Assembly (NCBI GenBank): GCA_004299545.1
Contig: SCRB01000684.1
Coordinates: 1-7,136 of the forward strand
Reading direction: 5' to 3'
DNA: 7,136 nucleotides
DNA from: Rhizobiaceae bacterium
Lineage (GTDB): Bacteria > Pseudomonadota > Alphaproteobacteria > Rhizobiales > Rhizobiaceae
The notes under the pieces are model-generated. The model was not told where the DNA came from. It ran no database searches and saw nothing but the letters and a program-made list of their open reading frames with translations. How positions within the stretch are numbered: position 1 is the first letter of the stretch; the number at the start of each line of letters is the position of its first letter. Below are positions 1 to 6,088 of the stretch, one piece after another. A program made the translations under genes and the position numbers.

Positions 1-162
1 TTCGTCGAGCGACTTCCGTACCTCGGCCAGACTATCTGCAAACTTGTACTCCGCAGCAGCCATGAGAGATCGGATCCCGAAGTCAGGCTTGTAGTGTTTG
101 AACACATGGCTGATCGACGGTTCTCGTTCGGCTTCTGGGAAGGCGATCTTAAGCACTTTCAT
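1..162 (-). CDS. N-terminal part of an unrecognised protein, truncated by the window edge
   Basis: This reading frame begins with ATG at 162-160 and stays open for 54 codons to the window edge. It starts MKVLKIAFPEAEREPSISHV and ends in a probable amphipathic helix rich in Ala, Glu and Lys. I do not recognise a family. The start codon lies one base outside the left end of IS66-1, so any native promoter and ribosome-binding site has been replaced by IS sequence, and I see no good Shine-Dalgarno sequence in its place. The frame also stays open upstream into the IS, so the true start could have been farther upstream before the insertion. The opposite strand is open here too, which weakens the call. 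It could be an intact 5' end, a gene fragment, or chance. Confidence 0.3.
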   Translation of the reverse strand, partial: MKVLKIAFPEAEREPSISHVFKHYKPDFGIRSLMAAAEYKFADSLAEVRKSLDE

Positions 163-163
163 C

Positions 164-185
164 GTAAGCGCGAATTTCGCGGCAC
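164..185 (+). repeat. Left terminal inverted repeat of IS66-1
   Basis: The terminus starts GTAAGCGCGAATTTCGCGGC and matches the right end (2757 back to 2736) at 19 of 22 positions, including the first ten. It contains the short palindrome CGCGAA-T-TTCGCG at 169-181, which the right end lacks. The four bases just outside (CATC, 160-163) are also mirrored by GATG at 2758-2761. Confidence 0.9.
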
Positions 186-214
186 CTTTTGCAGTTGAGT
201 GCTCTGAGGCATGA

Positions 215-243
215 GGTGTCCACCAAAAAAAGAGGTGGACGCC
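215..243 (+). promoter_or_regulatory. Hairpin burying the tnpA ribosome-binding site of IS66-1
   Basis: GGTGTCCACC at 215-224 pairs with GGTGGACGCC at 234-243. The stem is ten pairs with one U-G wobble, and the loop is nine A-rich bases. The 3' arm contains most of the only good Shine-Dalgarno match, GAGGTGG at 232-238, ten bases before the ATG at 249. A transcript reading in from outside the element would fold this way and hide the site. Such protection against read-through expression is known for IS10 and IS50. For this element it is an inference. Confidence 0.55.
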
Positions 244-248
244 AGGTC

Positions 249-725
249 ATGGGAGAAGACGAGCAGAAACTGCGGGTGACGGCTGTGCATGCGAGTGGGC
301 GACGGACGTTTGACCGGGTATCGAAAGCCGGCCTCGTCGCAGCCTGCCTTGAGCCAGGGGCGTCGGTATCGAGGCTTGCGCTCGAACATGGGGTCAATGC
401 GAATCTTTTGTGGAAGTGGATACGTCAGCACCGGAAGGCAAAGTTGCCGACTTCGCCCGCTTCCATGCCGGCATTTATTCCGGTCGAGATCGAAGGGGCG
501 ACGGACCGGGCTATGCCTGGACAGAATGGCGCTTTTGCACTGGAGCTTTTGCCCGACAATCGCGGAGCGAGGCTGCCGAAACCCGAGGGGACGGGCACGC
601 TTTCCTCTCCAGCCAAGGTGAACGTGTCACTGCCGAACGGCGTGAAGCTGACGCTGGAATGCGGTGATGTGGATGCATTGACGGTGATCATCGGAGCGCT
701 GGGTCATGTTCAGACTGGGCGCTGA
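249..725 (+). CDS. tnpA: IS66-family accessory protein TnpA
   Basis: This 158-residue protein has an N-terminal helix-turn-helix at about residues 26-62, ending in the typical IS66 TnpA string NANLLWKWIRQH. A low-complexity linker and a C-terminal part with alternating hydrophobic residues (about 122-152, VNVSLPNGVKLTLE) follow. IS66 TnpA probably binds the element's ends, and in the family TnpA and TnpB are needed with TnpC for transposition. I chose the ATG at 249 because GAGGTGG lies ten bases upstream. The frame is open back to a TTG at 189, with a GTG at 216, so a longer N-terminus is possible. Its last 20 bases overlap tnpB, which suggests translational coupling. Confidence 0.88.
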   Translation: MGEDEQKLRVTAVHASGRRTFDRVSKAGLVAACLEPGASVSRLALEHGVNANLLWKWIRQHRKAKLPTSPASMPAFIPVEIEGATDRAMPGQNGAFALELLPDNRGARLPKPEGTGTLSSPAKVNVSLPNGVKLTLECGDVDALTVIIGALGHVQTGR

Positions 726-1059
726 CCTGAAAGTCTACCTGCACCGGGATCCGATCGACTTCCGGGCTGGCATTAACAGCCTGGCGATCCTGGTCGAGCA
801 GTCTATGGGCCTCGATCCGTTTGCTGCGGCAATTTTTGCGTTCTGCAATCGCCGCCGCGACCGGATGAAGCTCTTGTTCTTCGATCGGTCGGGCTTTGTG
901 CTGGTCCTGAAGCGGCTGACCGAGGACAAGTTCCGGTGGCCGCGCCGCGAGGCAGCGGTCGTCACGCTGACGACCGAACAATTGCACTGGATTCTCGACG
1001 GCATCGATATCGATGCAATGGTCCGCCATCCGGTGCGGCAATATCAGGTTGCCGGCTGA
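706..1059 (+). CDS. tnpB: IS66-family accessory protein TnpB (IS66 Orf2-like)
   Basis: The protein is 117 residues, the usual size for the IS66 Orf2 family. It carries the family hallmarks: VYLHRDPIDFRAGINSLAILV near residues 10-30, FCNRRRDRMKLLFFDRSGFVL at about 46-66, then KRLTEDKFRWPR. Its biochemical activity is not established in the family, but it is required for efficient IS66 transposition. The ATG at 706 lies inside the end of tnpA in another frame, with GGAG at 693-696 as a plausible ribosome site, so it is probably translated by coupling to tnpA. A 54-base gap separates it from tnpC. The gene looks intact. Confidence 0.95.
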   Translation: MFRLGADLKVYLHRDPIDFRAGINSLAILVEQSMGLDPFAAAIFAFCNRRRDRMKLLFFDRSGFVLVLKRLTEDKFRWPRREAAVVTLTTEQLHWILDGIDIDAMVRHPVRQYQVAG

Positions 1060-1113
1060 GGGATCTCGAACTGCGCGGTTGACGCGGCGGCATGCTTTCG
1101 ATTCAAGAATCTG

Positions 1114-2688
1114 ATGAATCGAACCGGCGCCCCGACTGTTGACGAGCTGATGGCGCGCATTGCTGCGCTGCAGGCGGAGAACCGCCAGCTCGCCGAACGC
1201 GTCGTCAAACTCGAGGAAGAGTTGGCGCTGGCGCGCCTGCATCGTTTTGCACCGAAGAGTGAAAAGCACATTGACCGCCTCTTCAATGAAGCCGAACAGG
1301 TTGCGGAAGAGGATGATGCCGACGGCGAAAAGGGCGATGTCGTTGTCCTGCCGGACACGGGCTTGCCGGCGACCGAAGGGGCGACGGGAAAGAAGCGGGG
1401 CCGCAGGGCCTTGCCGGAAAACCTGCCGCGCGAGCGTGTCGAATATGACCTTCCCGACGATCAGAAGGCCTGTCCGTGTTGCCGTCACCTGATGCATCGC
1501 ATGGGCGAGACCGTCACCGAGCAACTTCATATCGAGGTGAAGGCGAAGGTCTTGCAAAATGTGCGGTTTAAATACGCTTGCCGCCATTGCGACCGCACCG
1601 GCGTCAACACGCCGATCGTGACGGCGCCGATGCCCGCGCAACCTTTGCCGGGCAGCATCGCCACGGCCTCGACGCTGGCCTTCGCGCTCGTTCACAAATA
1701 CGTCGACGGTACGCCGCTCTACCGCCTGGCGCAGGCCTTCGAGCGTGCCGGCGTTCCTGTCAGCCGTGGCGCTCTCGGCCACTGGGTGATCGGATCGAGC
1801 GAAAAGCATCTCTGTCGCATCTATGACGCGCTGAAGCTGCGGCTCAGCGCGCAGCCCCTCATCCATGGCGACGAGACCACGATCCAGGTCCTGAAGGAAA
1901 AGGATCGAGAGGCCACCAGCACGTCGTATATGTGGGCTTACCGGAGCGGCGAGGACAGTGACGAGCCGATCGTGCTGCTCGATTATCAGCCAGGCCGCGG
2001 CCAGATACACCCGCAGACCTTCCTCGGCGATTACCGTGGCATAGTGATGAGCGACGGCTATTCCGCCTGGCGCACGCTGGAGGGGGCAACCCATATTGGC
2101 TGCATGGCCCACTCCAGACGGCGCTTTGTCGATGCCCTCAAGGCGAGGAAGAAAGGTGGTGGTCCGCCGGAACAGGCGCTCCGGTTCTTCGAACAGCTCT
2201 ACCGGGTTGAAAGGCAGGCGCGCGACGAAATCCCCGAGGGTGGCGAAACGCCAGGTCAATGCATTCGCCGCTTCCGCCAGCAACATAGCATCCCCATTCT
2301 GAACGCTCTCAAAGAATGGCTCGACAAAATCGCCCCGAAGGTCTTACCGGACAGCAAGCTCGGCGACGCCGTGTCCTACACCCTGAACCAATGGGAATAT
2401 CTGACGCGATACACCAAAGACGGCAGGATGCCGATCGATAACAACCTTCTCGAACGCGATATCAGACTCTTTGCCACTGGCAGAAAGAGTTGGCTGTTCA
2501 GCGACACCGTCGACGGAGCCAGGGCCAGCGCCGTCATCTACAGTCTGATGCTGACCTGCCGGGCCTGCCGCGTCGAGCCCTTCGCATGGTTGCGCTACGT
2601 CCTCATCGAACTGCCTCAGCGCACCGACGACGCCGATATCACCGATCTGCTGCCCTTCAACTTCCCCAAAACTGCCGCTAGAGTCTAA
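1114..2688 (+). CDS. tnpC: IS66-family DDE transposase TnpC
   Basis: This 524-residue protein is full length for IS66 transposases. In order it has an N-terminal leucine-zipper-like coiled coil (about residues 9-42), a basic linker with KKRGRR at 93-98, and a zinc finger with Cys120/Cys123 and Cys156/Cys159. The RNase H-like DDE core follows, then the conserved C-terminal segment at about 465-515. Likely catalytic residues are Asp253 in LIHGDE, Asp314 in IVMSDGYSAW and Glu447 in IDNNLLERDIR. The CMAH motif at 330-333 also fits the family. It would catalyse strand cleavage and transfer at the element's ends. No stop codon or frameshift is seen. The start at 1114 has only a weak ribosome site. 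Confidence 0.96.
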   Translation: MNRTGAPTVDELMARIAALQAENRQLAERVVKLEEELALARLHRFAPKSEKHIDRLFNEAEQVAEEDDADGEKGDVVVLPDTGLPATEGATGKKRGRRALPENLPRERVEYDLPDDQKACPCCRHLMHRMGETVTEQLHIEVKAKVLQNVRFKYACRHCDRTGVNTPIVTAPMPAQPLPGSIATASTLAFALVHKYVDGTPLYRLAQAFERAGVPVSRGALGHWVIGSSEKHLCRIYDALKLRLSAQPLIHGDETTIQVLKEKDREATSTSYMWAYRSGEDSDEPIVLLDYQPGRGQIHPQTFLGDYRGIVMSDGYSAWRTLEGATHIGCMAHSRRRFVDALKARKKGGGPPEQALRFFEQLYRVERQARDEIPEGGETPGQCIRRFRQQHSIPILNALKEWLDKIAPKVLPDSKLGDAVSYTLNQWEYLTRYTKDGRMPIDNNLLERDIRLFATGRKSWLFSDTVDGARASAVIYSLMLTCRACRVEPFAWLRYVLIELPQRTDDADITDLLPFNFPKTAARV

Positions 2689-2735
2689 GCTCGCCCGACG
2701 CTCCCCGAAATCAAACGCCGAAAGACAGCGTCAAC

Positions 2736-2757
2736 GTGCAGAGAAAATCGCGCTTAC
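2736..2757 (-). repeat. Right terminal inverted repeat of IS66-1
   Basis: Read on the - strand from 2757 this end starts GTAAGCGCGATTTTCTCTGC, the partner of the left end at 164-185 (19 of 22 positions). It lies 47 bases after the tnpC stop codon. Just beyond it the sequence is the interior of an older IS66 tnpC, which continues in frame for about ten codons into this repeat. Confidence 0.9.
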
Positions 2758-3238
2758 GATGCGCCCAACACGCCGCCAGCGTCAGTGGCCCCCCGGCGCG
2801 CCTGGCTTCCGCGAGCCGGTTATATGCACCCCATCCGTCGACCTGGAGCAATCCAGTGTATCCGGCGAGATGGCGCTCCACATTCTCGCCACCACGGTTG
2901 TCCTCAAAACGATAGGCGACCATTCGATTGCCATTCCTGGACGCCACTTCCACAGGCGCAAAGCTCTGCGCCTGGTCCTCCGATCTTGCCGGCAGGATGG
3001 CGATGGCGCCCGACCTGGTCGCCTTGCGCCGCCAGGCAAACACCTGCTGCGGGCTCACCCGATGCACCCGAGCAACCGCCGAAACATTCGCCCCTGGCGC
3101 TATCGCCTCTTCCAGTATCTGTACTTTCGCTTCATCCGACCAGCGGCGACGCAGCACCCCGGGACTCTCGTCCAGACGATCAGGCGTCGCCTCTATGACT
3201 GTAAATGTTCCAGGTCTGGACTTGGGTGCAGACTGCAA
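2758..3238 (-). pseudogene. In-frame TnpA-TnpC fusion remnant of IS66-2, cut by IS66-1
   Basis: Translation starts at a TTG (3238-3236) with GGGAGG five bases upstream. Residues 1 to about 98 are the N-terminal part of an IS66 TnpA, with RRWSDEAKVQILEEA at 31-45 and a helix-turn-helix ending QQVFAWRRKA at 64-73. From about residue 106 the protein is TnpC, MVAYRFEDNRGG then GLLQVDGWGAYN, which holds the second catalytic Asp (134), and CWAH at 157-160. The first catalytic Asp, the Glu, the zinc finger and TnpB are gone. Native sequence ends at codon 161, where IS66-1 begins. The open frame continues about 15 codons into that IS, giving 175 residues and a stop near 2711. It is not a transposase, but the DNA-binding part is whole and could be expressed. 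Confidence 0.85.
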
Positions 3239-3243
3239 ACAAA

Positions 3244-3268
3244 CCTCCCGTGAGAATCATCACGAGAG
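3244..3268 (-). promoter_or_regulatory. Hairpin burying the ribosome-binding site of the IS66-2 tnpA remnant
   Basis: On the - strand CTCTCGTGA (3268-3260) pairs with TCACGGGAG (3253-3245) in a nine-pair stem with one U-G wobble and a six-base loop. The downstream arm holds most of the GGGAGG ribosome site (3249-3244) of the TTG start at 3238. The arrangement parallels the hairpin in IS66-1, although the two leader sequences are not alike. Confidence 0.55.
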
Positions 3269-3296
3269 TGTCGCGTCACCGATGGATCAGCGAAAC

Positions 3297-3318
3297 ACGG
3301 GGTCGCCTGGGCGCTTAC
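3297..3318 (-). repeat. Outer terminal inverted repeat of IS66-2
   Basis: Read on the - strand from 3318 it begins GTAAGCGCCC. The first eight bases match both ends of IS66-1. It directly follows codon 74 (Ser) of the interrupted HD-domain gene. Its partner end is not in the window. The inner limit of the repeat cannot be set without that partner. Confidence 0.75.
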
Positions 3319-3540
3319 GCTGCAGCCGACATCCTTAAGCAGTAAGGTGTAATAGAGATTTGAAAGTTCTTGTTTTGGCAAGCCTATCTCGCGCCCAATG
3401 TGCATGCCGATCCAACAGGCGCGAACGCAATGTCCGGTTGGATGTCCCTCGCTGATATCAAGCGCATAGCTTAAGGCACTCACGAGCTCAGACAGCCCGA
3501 TCCCAATCTTCCCGGGATTTGCGTTTGAAATGCGTGCCAT
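3319..3540 (-). pseudogene. 5' fragment of an HD-domain (HD-GYP-like) phosphohydrolase gene, interrupted by IS66-2
   Basis: Seventy-four native codons remain, from an ATG at 3540 with GCGAGG six to seven bases upstream. The sequence fits the N-terminus of HD-type phosphohydrolases: LSELVSALSYALDISEGHPTGH (His37 as the first metal-ligand position) and LSNLYYTLLLKDVGCS (59-74). The canonical His-Asp pair is Lys-Asp here (Lys69-Asp70), so the parent family may be non-catalytic or atypical. Sequence after Ser74 is the IS66-2 terminus, and the hybrid frame continues about 41 codons into it before stopping. The rest of the gene is not in the window. Function and substrate are unknown; HD-GYP proteins often hydrolyse cyclic di-GMP, but no GYP part is visible. 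Confidence 0.6.
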
Positions 3541-3600
3541 CGCACCTCGCCTTCAGGAATGGAACCACGCACGACTTAACGTTCCGTTCTGCCGTCGCAG

Positions 3601-3618
3601 CAAATCGCGGGCGATTTG
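3601..3618. promoter_or_regulatory. 18-bp palindrome upstream of the HD-domain gene
   Basis: CAAATCGC-GG-GCGATTTG has two perfect eight-base arms. It lies about 60 bp upstream of the HD-gene start and 11 bp from the IS21 insertion point. It would suit a dimeric repressor operator. No T-run follows on either strand, so a terminator is unlikely. No protein can be assigned. Confidence 0.4.
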
Positions 3619-3622
3619 GCGA

Positions 3623-3629
3623 GGCGACG
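3623..3629 (+). repeat. Left copy of the IS21 target-site duplication (GGCGACG)
   Basis: GGCGACG here is repeated directly at 6251-6257, immediately outside the other end of the element. The next base, T, is also shared, so the duplication may be counted as seven or eight bases. It is seven if the element begins with the expected TG. Confidence 0.85.
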
Positions 3630-3724
3630 TGCGCATTCCGACGAAGCCGGCCAGTGATTCCGATCAATTACCGGCCACCCATTCCAATTTCATTCCGGCC
3701 AGGGTTCCGATTTGAAGCCGGCCA
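3630..3724 (+). repeat. Left-end tandem repeats of the IS21 element (four units)
   Basis: Four consecutive units of 24, 24, 24 and 23 bp start at 3630, 3654, 3678 and 3702. Each has the pattern (A/G)TTCC(G/A)A, then eight or nine variable bases, then CCGGCCA. The same units occur in reverse orientation at the right end. They are the expected binding sites of IstA. Confidence 0.85.
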
Positions 3725-3778
3725 CCTTTTTGGATCACCTGGGTCGTTGTTGAGGTTTGGTTCGAGTTTCGTTTCTGG

Positions 3779-4534
3779 TCAAGCCTGAGCTGCTTCCGGG
3801 TTTTCTGGCGCGCGCCGTTTTCGCATGCTGTCGCCGGTCAGTTCGATGCGGTAGGCGTTATGCACGAGGCGGTCGAGGATGGCGTCGGCGATGGTGGGAT
3901 TTCCGATGATCTCATACCAATGGTCGACGGGCACCTGGCTGGTGACGATGGTCGAGCGCCGCTCATAGCGGTCCTCGATGATCTCGAGGAGATCGCGGCG
4001 CTGTTCGTCGTTGAGCTTTTCAGGCCCCCAATCGTCGAGGATGAGCAGGTCGGTGCGGGCCAGCGCCTTCAGCATCCTGGCATAGCGACCGTCTCCCCTT
4101 GCGAGAGCGAGCGAGGCGAAGAGCCGTGGCGCGCGGTGATAGACGACGGAGAAGTCCTCGCGACAGGCCTTGTGCCCGAGAGCGCAGGCGAGCCAGCTCT
4201 TGCCGACACCGGCCGGGCCTGTGATCAGGAGCCCGTGACGCTGGCGGATCCAATCGCAGCCTGCGAGCTTGAGGAACAGGGAGCGGTCGAGCCCGCGTTC
4301 GGCACGGAAGTCGGCGTCTTCGACCTGCGCATCATGGCGTAGCCTGGCGGCGCGGGCACGCGCCTCGAAGCGCTTCTGACGGCGCAGCGTCGCTTCGTTA
4401 TCGAGCAGGATGGCGAGCCATTCGCCATGATCGAGGGCGCGTGCTTCCGGCTGCGCGTCGAGATCCTGGAAGCCTTTGGCCATGCCGTGCAGTCCGAGGT
4501 CGCGCAGCATGTCGAGGGTGGGATGGGTCAGCAT
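3779..4534 (-). CDS. istB: IS21-family helper ATPase IstB
   Basis: This 251-residue AAA+ ATPase is of normal IstB length. It has a Walker A motif GPAGVGKS at 106-113, a Walker B motif LLILDDWG at 163-170, a sensor-like TIVTSQ at 195-200, and the conserved tail DAILDRLVHNAYRIELTGDSMR at 217-238. In IS21, IstB forms ATP-dependent oligomers on target DNA and recruits and stimulates the IstA transposase. I chose the ATG at 4534 because a strong ribosome site, TAAGGAG, lies just upstream. The frame is open 12 codons farther, overlapping istA. The TAA of that ribosome site is the istA stop codon, so the genes are probably translationally coupled. Confidence 0.96.
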   Translation of the reverse strand: MLTHPTLDMLRDLGLHGMAKGFQDLDAQPEARALDHGEWLAILLDNEATLRRQKRFEARARAARLRHDAQVEDADFRAERGLDRSLFLKLAGCDWIRQRHGLLITGPAGVGKSWLACALGHKACREDFSVVYHRAPRLFASLALARGDGRYARMLKALARTDLLILDDWGPEKLNDEQRRDLLEIIEDRYERRSTIVTSQVPVDHWYEIIGNPTIADAILDRLVHNAYRIELTGDSMRKRRAPENPEAAQA

Positions 4535-4547
4535 GATCTTTATCTCC

Positions 4548-6083
4548 TTAATGGAAGTAGTCGGGACCACGCAGATTGGCGTGGTCGATGATGGCGCCGG
4601 GATTGCCGGCGGGCCGGGCGGCCTTGTGGTTGGTGATGAGGGCGGCGATGCTCTTGCAGGTCAGCCCGCCGATCTCGACGGCGCGTGCCGAGACCGCCTC
4701 GGCGCGATCACGATGGAGATCGCGATAGAGACGCAAAACACCCAGGCACGTGCGGAACCCCTGCTCGGGATGGGGTCGGCTGGCCAGAATGGCGATGATC
4801 AGCCCCTCGGTCTGTGGTCCGATCGATGCCGCCCAGCGCCGGAAGCGTGCCGGCGTCCATTCGGCATAGCGGCGGTGGGAACTGGGCATGTGCTCGGGGT
4901 TGGTGCCGTAACGGCGTCCGCCATAGCGGCGTTGATGAACGGCGACGCGCTTGCCGCGATGGAAGATCTCGATCGTCCTGGCCGTGGCGCGGATGTCGAC
5001 CTGCTGGCGGATGAGGCTGTGCGGCACGGAATAGAAGAAGGTCTTGAACTCGACATGGTAGTCGGTGGCGACGCGGGCCAGGCGCCATTCGGCGAACTCG
5101 TAATCCTGCACCGGCAGGCTTGCCAGTGCCGGTCGTTCCACCGTCTCGAACAAATGCCGGCGACTGACGCCGAGACGGCGCATGACATGGTCGTTGATGC
5201 GGTCGAGCGCCCCGGCGATTGCGGCATTGGCCTCGGCTAACGAGAAGAATGTCTGCCGCCGCAGCCGGCCGAGGATGCAGGTCTGGGCAAAACGCACGCC
5301 GTTCTCGACCTTGGCCTTGTCCTTCGGGCGACGCGGCCGTGCCGGCAGCACGCCGACGCCATAGTGCGAGGCCATCATGCCGTAGCTGCGGTTGATCTCC
5401 GGATCATAGAAGGAGGCATGATTGACACCGGACTTCAGGTTGTCGGGCACGATCAGGCGCGGGACGCCGCCGAAGAAGCTGAACATGCGTACATGCGCGC
5501 CGATCCAGTCCGGCAGCGCCTGCGTCCAGGTCGCTTCCGCATAGGTGTAGCCGGATGCGCCCAGGACGCCGACGAAGATCTCCGCCTCACGGATCTCGCC
5601 GGTCAGCGGGTCGACGATGGCAATCTTCTTGCCGGAATAGTCCACGAACACCTTGTCGCCGGCGACATGTTCCTGGCGCATGGTCGGCGACAGGCGCTTC
5701 TCGAAGCCGCGGAACAGGTCGCAGAAACGGCTGTAGCCGTAGCCGCCGGAATGGACGGCGCGATACTCTTCCCACAGGAGCATCAGCGTGACGCCGGGCT
5801 TCTTCAGCTCCAGCGCCAGATCCGCCCAGTTCGGCTCCGGCAGCCGGCGCAGGCCCTGCTTCACCCCGGCGCGGGCGAACAGCCGGTTCTCCAGCGCGTC
5901 GTCGGTCAGGTCGCCTGGCAGCGGCCAGATCAGCCCCGCCGCCGTCGCACGCTTCAGATTATCCTGCACGGTGCTGCGCGCGACGCCCAGCCTCTGTGCG
6001 ATCTCGCGACTGCTGGTTCCGTCGCCGGCAAGCCGCAGCATCTGTCGTAGTTGTCTCATGGTCAGCCTTCTCTTTGCCGGCAT
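4548..6083 (-). CDS. istA: IS21-family DDE transposase IstA
   Basis: This protein is 511 residues from the chosen ATG, normal for IstA. An N-terminal helix-turn-helix (about 24-45, SREIAQRLGVARSTVQDNLKR) is followed by the RNase H-fold integrase core with Asp148 (VFVDYSG), Asp214 (IVPDNLK) and Glu260 (KAKVENGV). A C-terminal beta-barrel and tail end at residue 511. It cuts and joins the element's ends with IstB's help. AAGGGA lies six bases before the ATG at 6083. ATGs at 6113 (long form) and 6059 (SD AGAAGG) are alternatives. The stop codon overlaps the istB ribosome site. No disruption is seen. Confidence 0.95.
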   Translation of the reverse strand: MPAKRRLTMRQLRQMLRLAGDGTSSREIAQRLGVARSTVQDNLKRATAAGLIWPLPGDLTDDALENRLFARAGVKQGLRRLPEPNWADLALELKKPGVTLMLLWEEYRAVHSGGYGYSRFCDLFRGFEKRLSPTMRQEHVAGDKVFVDYSGKKIAIVDPLTGEIREAEIFVGVLGASGYTYAEATWTQALPDWIGAHVRMFSFFGGVPRLIVPDNLKSGVNHASFYDPEINRSYGMMASHYGVGVLPARPRRPKDKAKVENGVRFAQTCILGRLRRQTFFSLAEANAAIAGALDRINDHVMRRLGVSRRHLFETVERPALASLPVQDYEFAEWRLARVATDYHVEFKTFFYSVPHSLIRQQVDIRATARTIEIFHRGKRVAVHQRRYGGRRYGTNPEHMPSSHRRYAEWTPARFRRWAASIGPQTEGLIIAILASRPHPEQGFRTCLGVLRLYRDLHRDRAEAVSARAVEIGGLTCKSIAALITNHKAARPAGNPGAIIDHANLRGPDYFH

Positions 6084-6088
6084 TACGC

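Larger units (their letters stand above)
164..2757 (+). mobile_element. Complete IS66-family insertion sequence (IS66-1)
   Basis: This 2594-bp element has the standard IS66 order tnpA-tnpB-tnpC, all on the + strand, with tnpA and tnpB overlapping. It is bounded by inverted repeats that begin GTAAGCGCGA, the usual IS66-family terminus. All three reading frames are uninterrupted and the DDE residues of TnpC are present, so it could be transposition-competent. IS66 elements normally make an 8-bp target duplication. Here the left flank (CTTTCATC) and right flank (GATGCGCC) do not match. The right flank is the interior of another IS66 tnpC gene and the left flank is not, so one side was rearranged after insertion. 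Confidence 0.93.
2758..3318 (-). mobile_element. Remnant of a second, different IS66-family element (IS66-2)
   Basis: The outer end at 3318 reads GTAAGCGCCCAGGCGACC on the - strand, an IS66-type terminus with a different sequence from IS66-1 beyond the first eight bases. It is followed by a leader of about 80 bases and a tnpA start. An internal deletion joins tnpA directly to the middle of tnpC, removing the rest of tnpA, all of tnpB and the first third or more of tnpC. The other end of the element is absent, because IS66-1 begins at 2757 within the tnpC part and unrelated sequence lies beyond IS66-1. The remnant cannot transpose by itself. Confidence 0.85.

Noticed and set aside
1..163. + strand frame with FWEGDL, reminiscent of the IS30 transposase motif WEGDLI
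   Set aside because: The surrounding residues do not fit IS30 and the match is only five residues. It is probably coincidental.
688..2286. Long 532-codon open frame on the - strand opposite tnpB and tnpC
   Set aside because: It is antisense to genes with clear IS66 domains. The predicted protein is Arg- and Ala-rich with no recognisable domain, a common by-product of GC-rich codon usage.
3561..3587. Possible EcfG-type general-stress promoter (GGAAC...CGTT) upstream of the HD gene
   Set aside because: The pair GGAAC-15 bases-GTTCC exists, but the spacing to CGTT is about 14 bases, short of the usual 16-17, and it reads equally on both strands.
3630..3724. Regular ~24-bp repeats resembling a small CRISPR array
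   Set aside because: The units are adjacent without spacers and are mirrored at 6156-6250. They are IS21 transposase-binding sites.
4476..5240. 254-codon + strand frame opposite istA and istB
   Set aside because: It mirrors the IstA and IstB coding sequence and has low-complexity Gly/Ala/Asp composition. No domain is recognisable.
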